In this document: positions 8,805-19,523 of the stretch, in pieces
Layout of the letters: every line of letters begins with the position of its first letter
Numbering within the stretch: position 1 is the stretch's first letter
NCBI RefSeq assembly: GCF_900099765.1
Contig: NZ_FNDX01000004.1
Coordinates: forward strand, 1 to 64,000
Reading direction: 5' to 3'
Source: Paenibacillus typhae
Lineage (GTDB): Bacteria; Bacillota; Bacilli; Paenibacillales; Paenibacillaceae
DNA: 64,000 nucleotides
Notes under the pieces: model-generated
The model's input: only the letters and a program-made list of their open reading frames with translations
Database searches by the model: none
What the model was told of the DNA's origin: nothing
Position numbers and translations under genes: made by a program

Positions 8805-9518
8805 CTAAAAAATCAGCCAGTCCGGCGTGACTCCCTGCAGCCAGATTGTAATCCTGAACATCTGGTCGGTAAACAGCAGGAAGCCCATCAGGATCATCAG
8901 CGCCCCTCCGGCTTTCATCAGTGCATTTGAATACTTCAGAATGCGCCTTGCCCCGCCCAGGAAGAAGGCCAGCGCAAAGAACGGGAGCGCAAAACCGATG
9001 CTGTAGGCGGTAATCATGGTGAACCAGGTGCCCGGGTCGCTGGCAGACAGCGCGATGATCGCCGTAAGAATCGGCCCGATGCACGGGGACCAGCCTGCGG
9101 AGAAGCCGATGCCGAAAATAAAGGATCCGGCATACCCTGCCGGCCTCCACTTCAGATTCAGCTTGCGTTCACGCAGCAGGAACTGTGGCTGGAAGACGCC
9201 CAGCAGGAACAGCCCCATTACGATGATCAGAATTGCCGACAGCTGGCGGATCAGGTCCCGCTGGCCGTTAAAAAACTGCCCGAACAGCCCGGCACCAAAG
9301 CCGAGCGTATAGAAAACTGCCGAAAAACCCAAAATAAAAGCCAGCGTATGCGAGAGGGTCCGGAAACGGACCTCTTTGCTGTTGCTGCCGTTTTTAAGCT
9401 GCTGAACCGACAAACCTGTAATATACGACAGGTACGAGGGGTAGAGCGGCAGACAGCAGGGCGAAATAAAGGACGCCACACCGGCGGCAAAAGCGATTCC
9501 TGCATTCAGATTGGACAA
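8805..9518 (-). CDS. ccdA: cytochrome c biogenesis / thiol-disulfide transporter CcdA
   Basis: A polytopic membrane protein of 237 residues that passes reducing equivalents from cytosolic thioredoxin to extracytoplasmic thiol-disulfide proteins for cytochrome c maturation or spore cortex formation. About six helices are seen. The two redox cysteines occupy the helix-breaking prolyl motifs ASFISPCCLPLYPSYLSY (helix 1) and SAGWSPCIGPIL (helix 4). The start is TTG with GGAGAG about 10 bases upstream. No ResA-like thioredoxin lies next to it. Confidence 0.93.
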   Translation of the reverse strand: MSNLNAGIAFAAGVASFISPCCLPLYPSYLSYITGLSVQQLKNGSNSKEVRFRTLSHTLAFILGFSAVFYTLGFGAGLFGQFFNGQRDLIRQLSAILIIVMGLFLLGVFQPQFLLRERKLNLKWRPAGYAGSFIFGIGFSAGWSPCIGPILTAIIALSASDPGTWFTMITAYSIGFALPFFALAFFLGGARRILKYSNALMKAGGALMILMGFLLFTDQMFRITIWLQGVTPDWLIF

Positions 9519-9565
9519 AGCGGCAGCTCTCCTTCCGGATTAGGGGTCACTTCGCTATTAATGAA

Positions 9566-10369
9566 CTAGGCAGGCAGCCCTTTTTTGCCGATCAAAGTCA
9601 GGGCAAGCAGGGCAATAAGCAGCAGAACAATCGTTGCTCCCGGAGCAAGGTTCCAGACACCGGCTATAACGAGGCCGCCGACAACGGCGATTTCCGCAAT
9701 AATTACAGACAGGACAACCGAAGACTTAAAGCTGCGCGACAGCAGCAGACTAATGGCCACCGGGATGGTCAGCAGCGCCGATACGAGCAGTGAACCGACA
9801 ATTTTGATCGCTGTACTGATTACAAGCGCCGTAAGAACGGTAATGAGCATATTGAGCAGCTTGACAGGCAGCCCGCTGACGCTCGCCGCATCCTCTTCAA
9901 AGCTGAGCAGGAAAAACTCTTTGAAGAACAGTGCTACTACCACCACAACCGCAATAGTTACAATTCCGACGACGATCAGATCCGTATTGTCGAGTGTATA
10001 AATACTTCCGAACAAATAGCTCATTACATCCGCATTATACCCTTTGCCCAGCGTAAAGAACAGGGACGCCAGCGCCACCCCGCCCGACATAATGATCGCG
10101 ATGGAGAGCTCGGCATAGCTCTTATAGGCTTTACGCAGCTTCTCGATCGCAAACGAAGCCAACACCGCAAAGATCAGCCCTGCTCCAAGCGGATAAAATC
10201 CGGTCAGAAACCCGAGCGCCACCCCGGCAATCGTAACATGCGCCAGCGTATCCCCGATCATCGACAACCGCCGTAACACAAGAAAAACGCCGATCAGCGG
10301 CGCCGTAATCCCAATCATCAGCCCGCCCGCAAGCGCCCGCTGAAAAAAGTCACTGAATAAAATTTCCAA
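9566..10369 (-). CDS. znuB: zinc ABC transporter permease
   Basis: An ABC-3 family permease of 267 residues with about eight membrane helices, the channel part of a high-affinity zinc importer. Recognisable segments include FQRALAGGLMIGITAPLIGVFLVLRRLSMIGDTLAH split over the first two helices, and a basic C-terminus. It starts at TTG behind GGAGATATCATC. It should work with ZnuC and ZnuA encoded upstream on the same strand, but 967 bases separate it from znuC, so it may depend on read-through or on its own promoter. Confidence 0.93.
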   Translation of the reverse strand: MEILFSDFFQRALAGGLMIGITAPLIGVFLVLRRLSMIGDTLAHVTIAGVALGFLTGFYPLGAGLIFAVLASFAIEKLRKAYKSYAELSIAIIMSGGVALASLFFTLGKGYNADVMSYLFGSIYTLDNTDLIVVGIVTIAVVVVVALFFKEFFLLSFEEDAASVSGLPVKLLNMLITVLTALVISTAIKIVGSLLVSALLTIPVAISLLLSRSFKSSVVLSVIIAEIAVVGGLVIAGVWNLAPGATIVLLLIALLALTLIGKKGLPA

Positions 10370-10439
10370 GATGATATCTCCTCATTAATAATTAGAAACA
10401 AACCAATCCTTTTGCAAAAGCGTTTCGAACCCTCCCAAA

Positions 10440-10459
10440 CCCTCCCTTCCAAGGGAGGG
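10440..10459. repeat. GC-rich perfect inverted repeat
   Basis: Nine-base arms CCCTCCCTT and AAGGGAGGG flank two bases, followed directly by GGCCCC and a second small hairpin. From general recollection this motif resembles a widespread Paenibacillus intergenic repeat; it lies 70-90 bases upstream of the znuB start. Confidence 0.6.
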
Positions 10460-10837
10460 CCCCAAAGGGCTCTGCCCTCTGGACACCCGTTAAGTGCAAC
10501 TGGTGTAGGCATGTCGGCTTGTGGCATCTAGTTGCGATTAGGAAGGATCGCTTACGTCCCTTACAGGGACACGCTTTACGGTTGGCGGTGTTTAGGGACA
10601 AGGTAAACATTTGGTTACTTTAAGGGATTATGAAAACGTAATATGTAGCATACCTTAGTGGACATTTGCATAATTAAGCTGGAATTTAAGTGTTCTCACA
10701 ATAAGGTCGTCTGAAATGTTGTACGTTTGCTCAGATCTAACTGCGACCAAATAATTTGACCTACACCTGTATATCCGCATATACGAGCGACTGATTGATC
10801 TACTCCCCATGCCTCACATCAAGCAGGAATCAAACTT

Positions 10838-11018
10838 AAGTGTACTTTGTGCAACTAAACCGGACAAAAAAGAGGCACATGAAAGAATAAGTGTACTTTG
10901 TACAACTTTTCTCGGAAAATAGGGCGATTTTGGCCGTTTTCGGCAAAAATAAGTGTACAGAGTGCAGTTAAAACCTACAATTGAGCGAACTAGCAGGTTT
11001 TAGTTGCACAAACTACTG
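10838..11018. repeat. four-unit degenerate repeat array A
   Basis: Three direct units (AAGTGTACTTTGTGCAACTA at 10838, AAGTGTACTTTGTACAACTT at 10889, AAGTGTACAGAGTGCAGTTA at 10951) are followed by one inverted unit (TTTAGTTGCACAAACTACTG, 10999-11018). Starts are 51, 62 and 67 bases apart, counting the last from its inverted start. No open frame crosses it. Array B at 39460-39642 has nearly the same spacing. Confidence 0.75.
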
Positions 11019-11336
11019 TTATTTCGGCGCAGCCATTTAAACAATCACATATAGCTGGCACAGATCATAGTTACTTAATCGTCCAGCTTGCTTACCATGT
11101 GCGAAATACGGTTACTCTCCGGGCTTCAGCACGCTTACACCGCATAGAACACATTTATTTTACTATTTTAGCCTACTTATAGCGTGTTTAACACTGTTAC
11201 TTTACTAGTTTTTCCCGTCTGACATGCCTATGTGGGCGGACTAGCGGAGCAATATGCTGTGGGATGCAGAAGTATATTTCGTAATCCGCATCCCTTCACA
11301 CAGCTATCTTTTACTGCGCTGGACAACAGTTCTCTT

Positions 11337-12086
11337 TTAAGCCAGTGTATGCTGAAGGTCCTCTGCCGCACAATTCTGGGCGTCATGGGAGTGGCGGCAG
11401 TAAAAGTTGATTTTACCGTTGCTTTGTACCGGCTCATTGCCCAGGTAGCTCTTGATCATGTCGATGTCATGCGACACCATCAGAAAGGTCATGTGGTGAT
11501 GGGCATGCATATGGAAAATAAGCTCAAAAAATCCCGCCTGCGTCTCCGCGTCAATTCCGACCGTAGGTTCGTCCAGAATCAGCAGATCCGGATGGTTAAT
11601 CAGCGCCCGTGCCAGGAAGACGCGCTGCTGCTGGCCGCCCGAGAGCTGGCCGACTCTTTTGTCCGCGATATCCTGAATCCGCATTACTTCCAGCGCGTCG
11701 TCGCATTGCCGGTGCTGCGCTTTGGATACGCGGCGGATCAGATTTTTGTTGTTGTACAGCCCGGACAGCACGACTTCGCGTACCGTGGCAGGGAACAGCG
11801 GGTTAAAGGCGTTCTTTTGCGGGACATAGCCGATCCGTTCCCAGTCCTTGAATTTGCGCACTGACTGGCCAAACAGCCTGATATCTCCGCTGGTTGGCGG
11901 CAGCAGGCCCACGATCATTTTCATCAGAGTGGTTTTGCCCGCGCCGTTGGAACCGATAATGCCAAGGAAATCCCGCTCCTTCACGGTGTAACTCAGACCG
12001 GAAATGACCTTCTGCTCTCCGTAGGAGAAGGACAAATCCTCTATTTCGATCATATGCTGATGGCAGTCCAGGGATACCGGTTGCAT
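11337..12086 (-). CDS. znuC: zinc ABC transporter ATP-binding protein
   Basis: The ATPase of the zinc importer, 249 residues. Walker A is GSNGAGKTT (about 46-54), the Q-loop lies in [15 protein letters not shown], the signature is [15 protein letters not shown], Walker B is [10 protein letters not shown], and the switch His is in FLMVSHDID. The C-terminal tail ([13 protein letters not shown]) carries several His and Cys residues, which is compatible with metal binding but not proof of it. It follows znuA by 45 bases with its own ribosome site (AGGCGG). The assignment to zinc rests on the neighbouring ZnuA and the Zur box. Confidence 0.93.
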   Translation of the reverse strand: MQPVSLDCHQHMIEIEDLSFSYGEQKVISGLSYTVKERDFLGIIGSNGAGKTTLMKMIVGLLPPTSGDIRLFGQSVRKFKDWERIGYVPQKNAFNPLFPATVREVVLSGLYNNKNLIRRVSKAQHRQCDDALEVMRIQDIADKRVGQLSGGQQQRVFLARALINHPDLLILDEPTVGIDAETQAGFFELIFHMHAHHHMTFLMVSHDIDMIKSYLGNEPVQSNGKINFYCRHSHDAQNCAAEDLQHTLA

Positions 12087-12131
12087 GATGTGTACCGCCT
12101 TTCACTTAACTTTCATATAAAGCTTTCTTTT

Positions 12132-13223
12132 TTATTGTAAGGCCTTAATCAGATTTTGCAAATTTTTCTCCATCAAAGTGAAATAATTATCGCCGTTCTT
12201 CTCCTGCGCTTCGGTAAGACCTTCCACCGGATTAAGCACCATGGTCTCTACTCCGGCTTCAGCCGCAAGTGTTTTGGCCAGCTTATCGGAGACCAGCTCT
12301 TCGAAGAAAATATATTTGATTCCTTCTTCCTTAACCAGTGCCGCCAGATTAACCAGATCCTGGCCGCGCGGCTCTGCATCAGGAGACAAGCCCATAATCG
12401 CATGCTGGCTCAGACCGTAATCACGGGCCAGATAGGCGAATGCCTGATGGGATACGACAATTTCTTTATTCGGAAGCTTCGCAAGCTCCGTTTCGAATTT
12501 ACTGTCCAGCGCCTGCAGACGCTCAGCCAGCTTGCTGTAACGTTCTTCATAGCCTGCCTGGTGTTCAGGATCCGCCGCAACCAGACTCTCCTTAATGTTC
12601 TCAGCCATAATCAGCGCCGATTTCGGGCTTACCCAGGTATGCGGGTCAGTATGCAGACTGTCACCCGCTGCTTCATCTGCATGCTCCTCGTCAGCGTGTG
12701 CTTCATCTGCATGTTCCTCGTCAGCGTGTGCTTCATCTGCATGTTCACCGTCAGCATGTTCACCGTCAGCATGTTCTTCGCCTGCATGCTCATCTTCGGC
12801 GTGGGCTTCTCCGCCATGATTATGCCCGTCATCTTCGTCAGTCATAATATAATCCACACCTTCGCTCACTGCAACGGCCTTCACTTCACTGCCGCTATCG
12901 AGGCTCTTCAGGAAATTCGGCACCCAGCCTTCAAGACCGGCACCATTGTACAGGAACAGCTGTGCTTTGGAGGTGTTGATAATATCCTGGCTGCGAGGAG
13001 TCCAGTCATGCGGCTCTACCCCGACAGGCAGCAGGTTGATCACATTGATATCATCCCCGCCGATTTCACTCGTAAACTCATATATAGGATAGAAAGTAGT
13101 AATCACATTCACTTTTCCTTCGACAATACTTCCGCTGCTCTTGGCTCCGCATGCTGTAAGTACCAGCAATGCAAGCAGCGCAGGCATAAGCAGCATTTTC
13201 CGGTTCAATCCTTTGAAAGACAT
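12132..13223 (-). CDS. znuA: zinc-binding lipoprotein ZnuA with expanded His-rich loop
   Basis: The substrate-binding component of the zinc ABC importer, a cluster A-I binding protein of 363 residues anchored as a lipoprotein (lipobox LVLTAC near residue 25). Zinc-site histidines are seen in EPHDWTPRSQD, DPHTWVSPKSA and VSHQAFAYLARDYG. Between about residues 130 and 188 lies a loop rich in His, Asp and Glu built from five-residue repeats of the form EHADx; such loops are typical of zinc-specific family members but vary in length. It heads the znu operon under a Zur-box promoter. Confidence 0.96.
   Translation of the reverse strand: MSFKGLNRKMLLMPALLALLVLTACGAKSSGSIVEGKVNVITTFYPIYEFTSEIGGDDINVINLLPVGVEPHDWTPRSQDIINTSKAQLFLYNGAGLEGWVPNFLKSLDSGSEVKAVAVSEGVDYIMTDEDDGHNHGGEAHAEDEHAGEEHADGEHADGEHADEAHADEEHADEAHADEEHADEAAGDSLHTDPHTWVSPKSALIMAENIKESLVAADPEHQAGYEERYSKLAERLQALDSKFETELAKLPNKEIVVSHQAFAYLARDYGLSQHAIMGLSPDAEPRGQDLVNLAALVKEEGIKYIFFEELVSDKLAKTLAAEAGVETMVLNPVEGLTEAQEKNGDNYFTLMEKNLQNLIKALQ
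12680..12784. repeat. 15-base tandem repeat inside znuA
   Basis: Seven consecutive 15-base units, two of them organised as 30-base pairs (CATGTTCCTCGTCAG plus CGTGTGCTTCATCTG), encode the EHADx/AHADx pentapeptides of the ZnuA histidine loop. Because the unit is a multiple of three, gain or loss of copies keeps the reading frame. Confidence 0.9.
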
Positions 13224-13264
13224 ATTCTCTATCGACCCCTTAAATCGTAAATTTTACTATGAGA

Positions 13265-13294
13265 ATTATAATAGTAATCGTTACGATAAGTCAA
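13265..13294 (-). promoter_or_regulatory. znuA promoter with embedded Zur box
   Basis: On the minus strand TTGACT (13294-13289), an 18-base spacer and TATAAT (13270-13265) form a sigma-A promoter 42 bases before the znuA ATG. The spacer holds, in plus orientation at 13272-13286, TAGTAATCGTTACGA, which matches the Bacillus Zur box (TCGTAAT-N-ATTACGA) at 12 of 14 fixed positions. Zur binding here would block RNA polymerase. From 13301 to 13470 nothing further was recognised. Confidence 0.85.
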
Positions 13295-13473
13295 CACTGA
13301 ACTCGCACTGCCACCTATGAATCTGCCGAAAGCTGCTCCTGCGTACTACTAAGCAATGTGTTCATTCCCACAAATCGCCTACCAACCAGCTGCAATCCCA
13401 GCATTCTAACTTCCGGTAAAATCCCTCACATCAGCCTAACGGACTCCAATTTATAGCACCATCTCTACTCGTC

Positions 13474-13556
13474 AAAATAAAAGAACGCCTGCAGCCGGCG
13501 GGTGTCACCCTGTCTGATCAACAGAGCCCTCCCGGTTTCCGGCATACGGCGTTCTT
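13474..13556 (-). terminator. terminator after metG
   Basis: On the minus strand AGAACGCC and CCGG pair with CCGG and GGCGTTCT across a large loop, followed by TTTTATTTT. It lies about 75 bases after the metG stop. The loop is long, so internal pairing is likely. Confidence 0.75.
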
Positions 13557-13631
13557 CTATACGTACTGTTAACTCCGGCTTACGCCGATATTAACAGCCA
13601 TGTTATGCAACTGTCTGTAACTGAGACCTGC

Positions 13632-15668
<2,037 letters not shown>

Positions 15669-15718
15669 TCATCCTTTCGTATTGGCACATCTCATGATCA
15701 TGCAGCTTAGGTCCACAC

Positions 15719-15985
15719 AAAAAACTCCCGCCCCAATATGGGGCGAGAGTATACTCACGCGATACCACCCAAAGTTCCCCGGCTCCTCACAGAGCGCAGG
15801 CTTCGCCAGTCCTTCATTCAAGAACTGTCCATTAACGCTGGATCACGCTGTGTCCTTACGGCAGGCCGCTTATTTCATCAGCCGCTGCTCGGGCACAGTT
15901 CCTCCCGGACCATCTTCAATCTGTGCACCATACCGGTTCCCAGCGATCCCGGCTCTCTGTAATGGCCAACCTGATTTACTCATCC
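15719..15985 (-). promoter_or_regulatory. T-box riboswitch leader of metG
   Basis: On the minus strand, an AGTAAATCAGG start and an AGAGAG bulge lead into stem I, whose specifier region reads GAAGATGGTCC; the ATG at 15913-15911 is the methionine specifier. The T-box GGGTGGTATCGCG (15770-15758) is followed by a terminator hairpin (CTCTCGCCCC / GGGGCGGGAG) and TTTTTT. Uncharged tRNA-Met should stabilise the antiterminator and allow metG transcription. The 5' limit is approximate. Confidence 0.93.
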
Positions 15986-16039
15986 GTTCCTCGGAATGCA
16001 TATTATTCTCCAAAATATACCCAAAAATCTGCCGTCCTG

Positions 16040-16303
16040 TCAAGTCGGCCGGACAGCCCCTTTATCCGGCGGCTGGTCCTCCCGCGGCGGGACAGGATCA
16101 AGCCCTCCCGGATGGAAGGGGTGGCATCTGGCGATCCGCCTGGCGGCCAGCCAGGAGCCCTTCACCGGGCCGTGCACTTCTATCGCCTCCAGCGCGTACG
16201 CCGAGCAGGTCGGATAGAACCGGCAGGTCGCAGGCTTCAGCGGCGAGATGAACTTGCGGTAAACCCTGATCGGCGCCTGGACTGTTCTGCGCAGGTCCGG
16301 CAT
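16040..16303 (-). CDS. yidD: membrane protein insertion efficiency factor YidD
   Basis: A small YidD-family protein of 87 residues thought to assist membrane protein insertion with YidC. The hallmark is [24 protein letters not shown] followed, in separate stretches, by [19 protein letters not shown] and [10 protein letters not shown], with the three conserved cysteines present. The ATG lies two bases after the zur stop codon (TGATATG), so translation is probably coupled to zur. Longer upstream starts would run inside zur and are rejected. Confidence 0.9.
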   Translation of the reverse strand: MPDLRRTVQAPIRVYRKFISPLKPATCRFYPTCSAYALEAIEVHGPVKGSWLAARRIARCHPFHPGGLDPVPPREDQPPDKGAVRPT

Positions 16304-16304
16304 A

Positions 16305-16766
16305 TCAGCGGCCTTCTTTGCCGTGGGCCGCAAGTGCAGATTCTGCTTCCTTGCCGCTCTCACAGTCTTTGCAGTAACCGAACACCTCAAATTTATGCTT
16401 GACTACCCGGAACTGGTCCGGAGTATCCGTTAGATTCATCGGGCAGAAATGAATCGGGTAAGTCTTCATGCATTGAAGGCAGATCATATGATGATGATGG
16501 TGGTCCTGGTTGCAGCTGGCCTTGAATTTAACGCCGTCTTCAAACACCACCTGCTCAAGCACACCCAGCTCCTCCATGACCCGCAGATTGCGGTATACCG
16601 TATCGAAGCTGAGCCCGCTGTACTTGCGGCCCATATAATCATAGACATCCTTCGCCGACAAATATCCCGTATTCTCGCCGAATAACTTGGCAAGCGTCTT
16701 GCGCTGATCGGTGATTCGCAGCCCCTGCCCCGACATGGCTTCCAGTATTTGTTCTGTCGACAGCAT
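16305..16766 (-). CDS. zur: Fur-family regulator, probably zinc regulator Zur
   Basis: A Fur-superfamily metalloregulator of 153 residues. The winged helix (about 1-80) contains [20 protein letters not shown] and the dimer domain carries the [13 protein letters not shown] segment plus a second CxxC (CKDC), the structural zinc site. It resembles Bacillus Zur (YqfV) more than Fur or PerR in the YLSAKD, GLSFDT and HKFEVFGYC segments. A Zur box at znuA 3 kb away supports zinc as the signal. ATG at 16766 is chosen for GGAG 8 bases upstream; two earlier in-frame ATGs lack a good site. Confidence 0.85.
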   Translation of the reverse strand: MLSTEQILEAMSGQGLRITDQRKTLAKLFGENTGYLSAKDVYDYMGRKYSGLSFDTVYRNLRVMEELGVLEQVVFEDGVKFKASCNQDHHHHHMICLQCMKTYPIHFCPMNLTDTPDQFRVVKHKFEVFGYCKDCESGKEAESALAAHGKEGR

Positions 16767-16918
16767 TCGCTCATCTCCCATAACATAATTCATTTGCTGT
16801 TGCACTCTCTTTATAATGCCCCAAAACCATTGCTCCGTCAATCAAGCAGGACAGCCGGACCGCTTTTCCTCCCGGAGTTTTGCCGGAATCTGATACATCT
16901 ACTGCAGGCGGATACAGC

Positions 16919-16961
16919 AAAACCGGCTAAAGCGCCTGTTAACAGGGCTTTAGCCGGTTTT
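16919..16961 (-). terminator. bidirectional terminator downstream of the 748-residue protein gene
   Basis: A perfect 15-base stem (AAAACCGGCTAAAGC / GCTTTAGCCGGTTTT) with a 13-base loop lies 16 bases past the stop of the 16977-19223 gene and within the zur upstream region. It can act in both directions. Confidence 0.85.
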
Positions 16962-16976
16962 GTCACAATACATTTC

Positions 16977-19223
16977 CTATTGCTTCAGCGCAGGCAGCGG
17001 TGTAAACACAAAGTTCACCGGCAGATTGCTTCCTGAAGCCACCGAGAACACAATTTCTACTGAGCTTTCCTGATTACCCGAACGGTATACGACAGCATTC
17101 ATATCGTTGCTGGACAGGCTGCCTTTGTTCGGCAGGTTGACGATGGTATTATTCACCATAAGCGAGCCAAGATAGTTGCCTCCGCGCGGATTAAATGTAA
17201 TCAGCGTATTGGGAGCAACGTGTTCAAACCGTATTTTGTACAGCACACCGAAGTTCCCGGCATTCGAAGCCTCCGTTCCGGTCATCGGATCGATGCCGAT
17301 CAGGTTCAGGTCATTTCTGTTATCACCCAGAATCAGCTTCGACTGTGTCGTTCCGACTACATCGCTCACGGTGATGATCCGGGTCGAGTCCGGATAGGTT
17401 CCGCGGTTATGCACACCGTCACGATCCAGAATTGGCAGAATAGGCAGCTGGGCAATCGGATCCTTGCTCTCTTCAACCATCACTACATCGTACTGAACGG
17501 TGAGATCACTGAACAGATCGGCGCTAAGCGACAGTACCTCGCCCGGCTTCATCGCTATTTTGTTAATATCGGTCAGAATAGCTCTGCTCTCACCCGGCTG
17601 TAATATTGTGGTGCTGTATTTTTCATTAGTAAGCATGGAGTTGTAGTACTTCTGGATCGAAATTTTACCTGTATATTCCGGTGAAGTGACCGGACCGGCA
17701 ATCCCGGAATACTGCGTTGTAATGGTCGTCGGATACAGGTTGTTGTTGGTTGCAATCACGTACAGCTTCTGTCTGGTAGACATGTTGTTCAAGTGATGAA
17801 CAAGGAAGCGTGTATTGCCGACCGAAGTTTCGCGGTACAGCACACCCTCCTGATTTACTGTTTCCGGACTGTTACTGCGGATGAGCTTGTAATTTTCTGA
17901 AGACAGATTATAAGTCAGGTTAGGCAGGCCGGGAATCATCCCGCCGTCCATGGAGATTACGTCTCCAGGCACCGTGAACAGTTTCGCCACCTCATCCTGG
18001 GTGTACAGCTGCTCGCTGGTAATATTAATGGTCTTTTCAAAGGTGCTGCTTAATCCGTGCTTATCGGTTACTTTCAGCTGGATCGACACCGGACCCGGGT
18101 TAAAGAATGCGAGTGCGCGGTTCGTCCATTCAGCTGTAAGCTCTTCGTACTCCGGATCATAGCTGAGATCGGTCAGGGTGATGGGTTCACCCATTTTGTA
18201 TTCTTCTTTGTTGGTAGTGAAATTGGCGACAGGCGGCTGGTTCGGCTGCAGCACCTTAATCGTTACAGAATAAGGGTCACTCCACTGCCCGTTCGCATCA
18301 CGAACGGAATAAGTAACCGTATAGTAGCCCGGCTGGTCGTAGATATCCTGTTTGTTGTCACTCCAGCGCTCCTCTACAATCGGCGTACCGTTCGGTGAAG
18401 AGCTGGAAGTGGTGTAGTTAATATAAGTCTGGCCTGCAAAAATTTCCGTTGACTGCACACTGAATATTGCTGTCGGCTTGGTGTTCAGCGTCAAAATAAC
18501 CCGCTTGCCAATGTTATCCACTGTATAAGGAAGATTGAGTGCGGCGGTAATCGAGGTCAGCGGAACCATGAAAGTGCCTTTGAACTGGTAAGCAGGCCCT
18601 TTCATTGTCACTTTAGTGCCGTTTACAGTATAGATTTTGCTGTCTGTCTTGAAGCGCATTACACTGCTGCCTTTAGTAACAACAACTTCCTTTGTTTTAG
18701 CTTCATAGGTGTAGCTTACGCCTACCATTTCGACCATCGCGCGGATGGAAACGTAGGACACCCCGTTCTTGACAGCCATCGGCTGGTTAGCCAGATAAGA
18801 TATTCCGTTTTTGTACATTTGTCTGCTGTTCATATGCAGGATAAGCTGGTTAGCAGAGGTTCCATATACAGCGTTTACCGTATTCTGCGGCTGAACGACC
18901 GTTCCGTCTGTAGCAGCAGGAGCCGCGGTTTCCGCCGGAACCGGTGTAGCAGTGGCCGATGGATCTGCAGAGGCTGCAGGCTCAGCGGTAACACCCGGAT
19001 TCGGAGTGGCTGTCGGTGTGACCGTTCCGGCAGGAACCTCACTTGGCAGCGGATCTGTAGCCTCCGGCTGTACAACAGCCTCACTAGGCTGAACAGCCTG
19101 CGCTGTACTTACTACAGTGCCGGTTACTCCGGCTGTACTTACCGGTACGGCATATGCCGGAACCGCAGCTGCGGCCTGTGTTACAGCTAATGCAGCGACT
19201 AACGTTAATTTTTTGAAATTCAT
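16977..19223 (-). CDS. secreted copper-amine-oxidase-like domain and PKD-like protein
   Basis: A large exported protein of 748 residues. A signal peptide (1-25, ending AYA) precedes a Thr/Pro/Ala/Glu-rich stretch (about 30-115). A copper-amine-oxidase-like N-terminal domain follows (about 125-245, with YVSIRAMVEMVGVSYTY and FMVPLTSITAALNLPY). Two PKD-like beta domains come next (about 250-400; PTAIFSVQSTEIFAGQTY and PPVANFTTNKEEYKMGEP). The C-terminal half shows no recognised domain. No sortase motif or S-layer homology repeats are seen. A role at the cell surface or matrix is inferred only from the export signal and adhesion-type domains. Confidence 0.85.
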   Translation of the reverse strand: MNFKKLTLVAALAVTQAAAAVPAYAVPVSTAGVTGTVVSTAQAVQPSEAVVQPEATDPLPSEVPAGTVTPTATPNPGVTAEPAASADPSATATPVPAETAAPAATDGTVVQPQNTVNAVYGTSANQLILHMNSRQMYKNGISYLANQPMAVKNGVSYVSIRAMVEMVGVSYTYEAKTKEVVVTKGSSVMRFKTDSKIYTVNGTKVTMKGPAYQFKGTFMVPLTSITAALNLPYTVDNIGKRVILTLNTKPTAIFSVQSTEIFAGQTYINYTTSSSSPNGTPIVEERWSDNKQDIYDQPGYYTVTYSVRDANGQWSDPYSVTIKVLQPNQPPVANFTTNKEEYKMGEPITLTDLSYDPEYEELTAEWTNRALAFFNPGPVSIQLKVTDKHGLSSTFEKTINITSEQLYTQDEVAKLFTVPGDVISMDGGMIPGLPNLTYNLSSENYKLIRSNSPETVNQEGVLYRETSVGNTRFLVHHLNNMSTRQKLYVIATNNNLYPTTITTQYSGIAGPVTSPEYTGKISIQKYYNSMLTNEKYSTTILQPGESRAILTDINKIAMKPGEVLSLSADLFSDLTVQYDVVMVEESKDPIAQLPILPILDRDGVHNRGTYPDSTRIITVSDVVGTTQSKLILGDNRNDLNLIGIDPMTGTEASNAGNFGVLYKIRFEHVAPNTLITFNPRGGNYLGSLMVNNTIVNLPNKGSLSSNDMNAVVYRSGNQESSVEIVFSVASGSNLPVNFVFTPLPALKQ

Positions 19224-19523
19224 GGTATGACTCCTTCAGCTCCCATTTTTAGTCTATAAGGCAGGTTGTTCTCTGTCTGCTGCTTATAATCCCGTAAAAC
19301 AAAACGCTTTAACAGCTGCCGTGAAGCTGCTTTTTTGCCACGCTCTTTTTACAAAACATAGTATTAGACGCTGCGGACCTGAAAAAGTTTCATTTAATGT
19401 TAAGAAAAAAACAAAGACGACTCCCCCTTCACCCCCCAGGTTAATCGTCCACGCATCGTGCTTTGGATTAGATTTTATATTGGTTACCCTTTATTACGTC
19501 TGCTATTCCGGAAATTTCAGCCG
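19224..19523. other. intergenic region between the 748-residue protein gene and the response regulator
   Basis: No gene seen. A CAGCT/AGCTG hairpin followed by TTTTTTG (19313-19337) looks like a plus-strand terminator, although no plus-strand gene precedes it. The rest is AT-rich and should contain the promoter of the 748-residue protein gene, for which no convincing -35/-10 pair was identified. Confidence 0.5.

Larger units (their letters stand above)
10370..11336 (-). other. long non-coding spacer splitting the znu genes
   Basis: This stretch has no credible gene. It holds, left to right, a perfect inverted repeat near 10440-10459 (CCCTCCCTT / AAGGGAGGG), a second hairpin (CCAAAGGGC / GCCCTCTGG, 10471-10491), a GATCGCTTACG segment near 10546, AT-rich DNA, a four-unit repeat array at 10838-11018, and a 7-base-arm inverted repeat GGGATGC/GCATCCC near 11262-11294. 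Base composition is more AT-rich than the flanking genes. No Zur box and no clear terminator after znuC were found. Confidence 0.7.

Noticed and set aside
10838..11018. CRISPR array
   Set aside because: The units are degenerate, unevenly spaced and one is inverted; there are no cas genes.
12156..13250. 364-codon plus-strand frame opposite znuA
   Set aside because: A shadow of znuA; the repeats in it are the complement of the His-loop repeats.
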